DNA from: Tipula vernalis
Taxonomy: Eukaryota > Arthropoda > Insecta > Diptera > Tipulidae
DNA: 64,000 bases
Direction of reading: 5' to 3'
NCBI GenBank assembly: GCA_958295665.1
Contig: OY282558.1
Location: 354,943,448-355,007,447 of the forward strand
Position numbers and translations under genes: made by a program. Positions 60,282-64,000 of this stretch are shown here, piece after piece; within the stretch, counting starts at the first letter, position 1, and the number at the start of each line of letters is the position of its first letter. The notes beneath the pieces are model-generated. The model saw only the letters and a list, made by a program, of their open reading frames with translations. It did no database searches and was not told the DNA's origin.

Positions 60282-60539
60282 TATATATAATTATTACGGT
60301 AGTACACTAGTACCGTTTTAACAGGATTTATGAACTTTATATTTTTAACATTTTTATGAATAATTTGTGTGAATTCACAGTGGATTTAATTATAATGTAG
60401 ATATAATAATCACAATTTATAACAGATTAACCATTTATATCAGAATTTCACAATTTTATAGTCTTAAGGTCATTTTTCACATGAGCACATTTTTTTATTT
60501 TTTTTTTTACAAATGTTATCCCGTACCGTTGTTACCACT
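60282..60539 (-). other. Gypsy leader and primer-binding region
   Basis: Untranslated sequence between the pogo-like insertion and the 5' LTR. Next to the LTR the minus strand reads AG then TGGTAACAACGGTACGGG, in the position of a primer-binding site. I could not match it to a specific tRNA. Confidence 0.45.
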
Positions 60540-60886
60540 TGTTGTGAGGCCGAGCGGTAGTCGCCACTATTTTTGGTGATCGGAGGATATACGGATATAT
60601 TCAATTAAATAGATTTAGTTTTTAAATTTTATTATACATTTATTAATTTTATTATTGGATTAATTATAAATATTATTGATTATTATTATTTTATTTATTT
60701 ATTGTTTAATGTTCAAAATTCGGATTCATACTGACAACTGCTTTATCTTTTTCAACTTTATTACTTTTTATTATTATCAGTAATGAACCGGTTACAAATA
60801 AAATAGATTTATGTATTTTATGTATTTCCAATACTAATTATAATAATAAGATGGGAAAATTATGTAAATGAGTGCATTCCATCACA
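60540..60886 (-). repeat. Gypsy 5' LTR
   Basis: 347 bp, almost identical to the 3' LTR (51716-52062). It is the upstream LTR because gag and pol run leftwards. The promoter would lie here; no motif beyond the AT-rich sequence was identified. Confidence 0.95.
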
Positions 60887-61800
60887 GCCAACATTTGTCT
60901 TAATTATATAGAAAACGATTCATAATAAACAACACTTTATATTGGCATCGATACGTGGATGACATTTTGCTGCTATTCAAAGGAACACATCGCCAGCTTA
61001 ACAATATGCATAATTATATCAATAATATACACAAAAACATTAAATTTACACTAGAATAAGAATCCAACATAAATATTAATTTCTTGGATTTAACAATACA
61101 AAACATAGACAACGAACAGAACTTCAAAATATTCCGTAAGCCAACTCAAACTGATCACACTACACACAATTCATCATACCACCCATATCAACATAAAATA
61201 GCCGCATATCACAATCTAATAAACCGTATAAATAATAGTATACCAATGCAAAAAACAGATTAGGAAGATGAATTATCTACCATAAAACACATAGCTATTA
61301 GAAATGGTTACACCAGAGGACACTATAGAACGCATCAATTTTAAAATTAAAAATAAAATCCAACTACATCATCTAACCACATTACGTATTACCAGAAATT
61401 ATGGGAATATAATTAATTCCATTTTCTTTATGGTATTAATGAAGACACCAACAACACAAAATACATTTCGGTCGGATACAACCACAGTCACATGTCTAGC
61501 ATACTAAAACGAATTATGCATCAATATGACTCCACCTTAGCATTCAAAACCAATCGAAAACTTTCGCATTTATTACGAACCCAAAAGAAAGAACAACAAG
61601 AAAGCGGAATTTACCGAGTGTCACGTAATGATTGTGAACAATTTTATATTGGCCAAACGGGACCGTTCATTTATAGTACGAGTTAAAGAACACACAAACG
61701 AACTTAAACAGGTGCGGCATAAATACAAATCAAATTGCACAACATTTAGCGGAAGATGGCCACACATACACTAATGAAGAAATCAACCTAAAAATTCTAC
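60887..61800 (+). pseudogene. Penelope-like reverse transcriptase end and GIY-YIG endonuclease
   Basis: Continues exactly from the part before the Gypsy: NICLNYIENDS, then after stops HRYVDDILLLFKGTHRQL (catalytic YVDD at about 60952), FLDLTIQNIDNEQNFKIF, RKPTQTDHTTHNSSYHP and NSIPMQKTD. The linker carries the frame at 61492 (SSILKRIMHQYDSTLAFKTN), leading into GIYRVSRNDCEQFYIGQTG (61610-61665), the GIY-YIG nuclease. A frameshift then gives NQIAQHLAEDGHTYTNEE and NLKILHRFSNGNL, where a hairpin insertion ends the frame. The nuclease nicks target DNA to start reverse transcription. Confidence 0.85.
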
Positions 61801-61873
61801 ACAGATTTAGCAATGGCAACTTAATCTATCCATTAAGTTGCCATTGCTAAATCTGTGTAGAATTTTTAGGTTG
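61784..61873 (+). repeat. Perfect 42 bp inverted duplication with a 6-base loop
   Basis: The arms 61784-61825 and 61832-61873 are exact reverse complements around CTATCC. The inverted sister fragment near 50310-50385 shows the state without it: there the sequence continues from TTTAATGGATAG directly into AGTGGAAGAATTTG. The duplication inserts in the coding frame after NGNL and introduces a stop. Confidence 0.9.
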
Positions 61874-62027
61874 GTGGAAGAATTTGAAATATATCAAAAG
61901 TGCCACAACCCATTACTTTTTAATGATTAAACAAACTTTAAAACGAATAAATTATATGACATGATCATGGAAATAGAAAAATAATTTTATCACAATGTTT
62001 ACGAACAATTGTTTAGTTGTAAATTGA

Positions 62028-62058
62028 CAATGACGAAGAGCGAAGCTCGAAACCGGTC
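62028..62058 (+). ncRNA. Hammerhead-ribozyme-like motif (right copy, damaged)
   Basis: ATGACGA, then A, the stem GAGC-GAA-GCTC, GAAA and ACCGGTC. It is the direct counterpart of the left copy, but the first C of the CUGANGA core is replaced by A, so it is not expected to cleave. Confidence 0.4.
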
Positions 62059-62109
62059 TTAGAAAGTTTTTTAAACAAATATCACGATTAAAGAAAGATA
62101 TTAGGTATT

Positions 62110-63040
62110 AGATACATAGTTTATGTTCTTTAAAATTAATTTTTAAATTTTTAAAAAATTTTTAATTTCAACTCGACATTTTAATAATTAAACATTGCAA
62201 AACTCTTGAATAAACTTCTTACATCAGTATTCGTTTTACACAGGTTATTTTGACCAAATTGAACATTAAACATCATAAATATTTCACCTTTAACAAATTA
62301 TCTTTAGTGTTCTTTATTTTAAGGAATGCACGAACAATGAAGGTTTAGAAAAAAAATGCTAATGCAATAGTGGTCCGAGTTAAATAGAAATATGTAACTT
62401 GTGGATTAGATATTTAAGTTTGTGATGAAAGCTGAAAAGAAAAACAAAACTTTCCCTTACATACATTATGAATAATGGTAGTTTCCAACAACAACAAGAC
62501 CAATTTTCAAAAAATCTACTTTTAATATGAGTAAATATGAGTAAACTTCAATAATAATATCGATGGCTTAAATCACACAAGTGCAACACTTTTACAATTT
62601 GTGGTAAATACAAAATGAAGATGTTGGAAAGAAATTCTTTATCATTTATGGTTTAGTTTTCCGGCTTTTAGAACACTATTTCCAAGCACATTGAGTGAAC
62701 ATCTAAAATGCTTTATTGTATCGATATCATAATCGAAGTTTTGTGGGTTAGATTATTTTATTTTAAATGCCTAATGTTTACCAATCCACCTATTTACATT
62801 TTACAATAGTTTCGATTATTTTGAACAGGGAAGTTCTTAAACAATGTCACGGTTTTTACTTAATTTCAACAGTAATCACAGACCGAAGTAGAAAGTTTGT
62901 TTGTTTGTTTCTATCTCTGCAATCTTTTCTGCGGCTCAATGCACTACTAACTCTTTCGCTTTTCGCTTTTTACGTTCCACCTTACGCAGTAGCCAAACCG
63001 AGGACGTACCGCTATTGACCAGTTTTTGTTTAAACCATCT
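62110..63040. other. AT-rich DNA without supported genes
   Basis: No recognisable coding sequence; the 83-codon frame at 62767 has no domain. A short GTTT run lies at 62898. Confidence 0.4.
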
Positions 63041-63245
63041 GCACATTACATTAGTTCATGCCACCCTATAGTGCTGACATGAAAGGCGGGTCGGCCCATT
63101 GATTCCGCACTCTCAACAGGGTGTCATAGATATATTCATCTTCCAGATGATGAAAAATCCCTTTTGCATCCCGTCCCTATAGGGATTCGAATCCGGTACT
63201 CCCGATACAAACGCCGCAGTTTTAACCATTGCGCCGTTTGGTCGG
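63040..63245 (-). mobile_element. tRNA-derived SINE
   Basis: On the minus strand an A-box-like GGCGCAATGGTTAAAACTGC (63235-63216) and a B box GGATTCGAATCC (63194-63183) are spaced as in a tRNA gene, together about 75 bases from CCGACCAAACGG. The tRNA-like head does not fold as a clean tRNA. It is followed by about 140 bp of non-tRNA body ending with AGTGCTGACATG-like sequence. This is the layout of a SINE transcribed by RNA polymerase III. The 3' end and target duplication were not determined. Confidence 0.65.
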
Positions 63246-63250
63246 TAAAG

Positions 63251-63345
63251 TAAAAAGTAAACAATTACAAATGTCAAATGGTCAATTGTAAAATGTCAAA
63301 TGTCAAATATCAAATATTAAATATCTAATCACAAATGTAAAATGT
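63251..63345. repeat. AAATGTC-type short tandem repeat
   Basis: An irregular series of 7-base words such as AAATGTC, AAATATC and AAATATT directly adjoins the SINE head. Confidence 0.6.
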
Positions 63346-63599
63346 TTATTGGTCCATACTTTTCGACGTTTTATACATAAGTCACTGTCTGGATGACTAT
63401 CAATACCCGTGCTATCTCGAGAACGGTATGTCCGATTTGGATTTTTTAATTTTTTCATAAGTCTCTTTCTATTTAGTTTGGAAATGTAAAGAATTTAACA
63501 ACTTTCGAATGTTGTACGTCAAGAGGATCGGGCACATACCTTAATAACTGACCCAACACTTCGTGGTGATATTACCACGATGACCAATTTGTTATATAT

Positions 63600-64000
63600 G
63601 CTGGTTTGAGGATTGACTTGGTCCTTGAGTTGAGGATTGAGATGGGTTCCATTTTTGGATTGAATGGAGGTTGAGTTAGAGTTGAGGTAGGATTGGGTTA
63701 GAGTGTAGTGACCAGTTGAGTAATTTTGTTTTTATGATGGTTTCAAATTCGAGTTGGGTGTCGAGTTGGCGGTTTAGTTGAGGATGGAGTTGGGTTTCAT
63801 TTGTGGGTTGAGTCGGAGTTAAATTTCAGTTCAGTTGGGGTTAGGTTAGCGTTTAGTGAGCAGTTCCGCTGGGAATTTATTTGTGAATTGAATTGAATGT
63901 TGAATTAAAGTTAGTTTGAGTTAAGTTCATGTATGGATGTAGTTTTAAGACCGTCTTGATTTGGGAGTTAAGTTGGTCATGCATTTGAGATTGATTTAAG
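63600..64000 (+). repeat. Strand-asymmetric G/T-rich minisatellite
   Basis: The plus strand is rich in TTGAG, TTGGG and TTAG words with few C residues. A degenerate longer period of about 150 is suggested by GGATTGAGATGGGTTCCATT (about 63634) and GGATGGAGTTGGGTTTCATT (about 63783), and by the two GTGACCAGTTGAG / GTGAGCAGTTCCG words a similar distance apart. The array runs to the window edge. Confidence 0.6.

Larger units (their letters stand above)
51716..60886 (-). mobile_element. Ty3/Gypsy LTR retrotransposon
   Basis: 9171 bp including the 2933 bp pogo-like insertion, so about 6.2 kb by itself. It is inserted in the Penelope-like polymerase with the 4 bp duplication GCCA (51712-51715 and 60887-60890). 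LTRs of 347 bp flank gag, protease, reverse transcriptase, RNase H and integrase on the minus strand. There is no room for an envelope gene: only about 385 bp lie between the end of pol and the 3' LTR. A handful of stops and frameshifts suggest recent loss of activity. Confidence 0.95.
50099..62098 (+). mobile_element. Penelope-like retroelement with inverted partial copy, split by nested insertions
   Basis: The plus-oriented element occupies about 50890-51715 and 60887-62098. An inverted copy of its 3' part (about 50099-50885) is joined head to head at its left. The right end (CGATTAAAGAAAG near 62085) matches the left end inverted (CTTTCTTTAATCG near 50101). Partial inverted copies at the 5' side are a known habit of Penelope-like elements. 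The Gypsy insertion at 51716-60886 splits the polymerase and left the 4 bp duplication GCCA. Confidence 0.85.

Noticed and set aside
62767..63018. Secreted or membrane protein of 83 residues
   Set aside because: Low-complexity hydrophobic translation in non-coding DNA next to a SINE.
63170..63245. tRNA gene
   Set aside because: Both internal promoter boxes are present, but the acceptor and anticodon arms do not pair as a tRNA; a SINE head explains it better.

Overview
The window is AT-rich eukaryotic DNA, most likely from an insect. It is made almost entirely of transposable elements, their relics and satellite arrays. The organism call rests on the element families present (BEL/Pao, Ty3/Gypsy, Jockey-type LINEs, Penelope-like, piggyBac, Tc1, pogo-like, Mutator/NOF-like) and on base composition. 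No host gene could be supported. Almost every element reading frame is broken. The main exception is the pogo-like transposase at 57.8-59.8 kb, which is intact once a short intron is removed.

Left part (0-10 kb): a LINE relic on the minus strand (205-2035), an internally deleted Tc1 element with both ends and a TA target duplication (2739-3896), two small LINE fragments, and a ~730 bp non-autonomous element with inverted ends (6471-7197). The rest to 10.2 kb is AT-rich DNA with degenerate repeats.

10.2-17.5 kb: a BEL/Pao retrotransposon in an abnormal order. The gag-pol body is inverted relative to two 626 bp LTRs. The missing end of pol lies in the opposite orientation between those LTRs, as expected from integration of an element into itself. 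A ~380 bp MITE splits the reverse transcriptase at its catalytic motif.

18-24 kb: a LINE endonuclease relic, a decayed piggyBac with recognisable ends (19511-21560), a ~105 bp satellite, a short minisatellite and another LINE fragment.

26.5-33.6 kb: a foldback-like structure. Tandem ~180 bp units lie in two opposing orientations, flanked by inverted copies of a 28 bp sequence. A nearly complete Jockey element with an 11 bp target duplication is inserted in it. A perfect 18 bp hairpin lies just outside.

34.8-41.9 kb: a Penelope-like scrap, a truncated Jockey element, and a two-gene DNA transposon of EnSpm/CACTA-like type with visible introns.

45.4-50.1 kb: a Mutator/NOF-like element with ~430-510 bp inverted repeats inside a ~155 bp tandem repeat, then a nearly perfect three-copy 459 bp tandem array.

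50.1-62.1 kb: three nested elements. A Penelope-like element with an inverted partial copy and hammerhead-like motifs contains a Ty3/Gypsy element (TSD GCCA, LTRs differing at 3 of 347 positions). The Gypsy in turn contains the 2.9 kb pogo-like element (TSD TA). The right end of the window has a tRNA-derived SINE and two low-complexity arrays.
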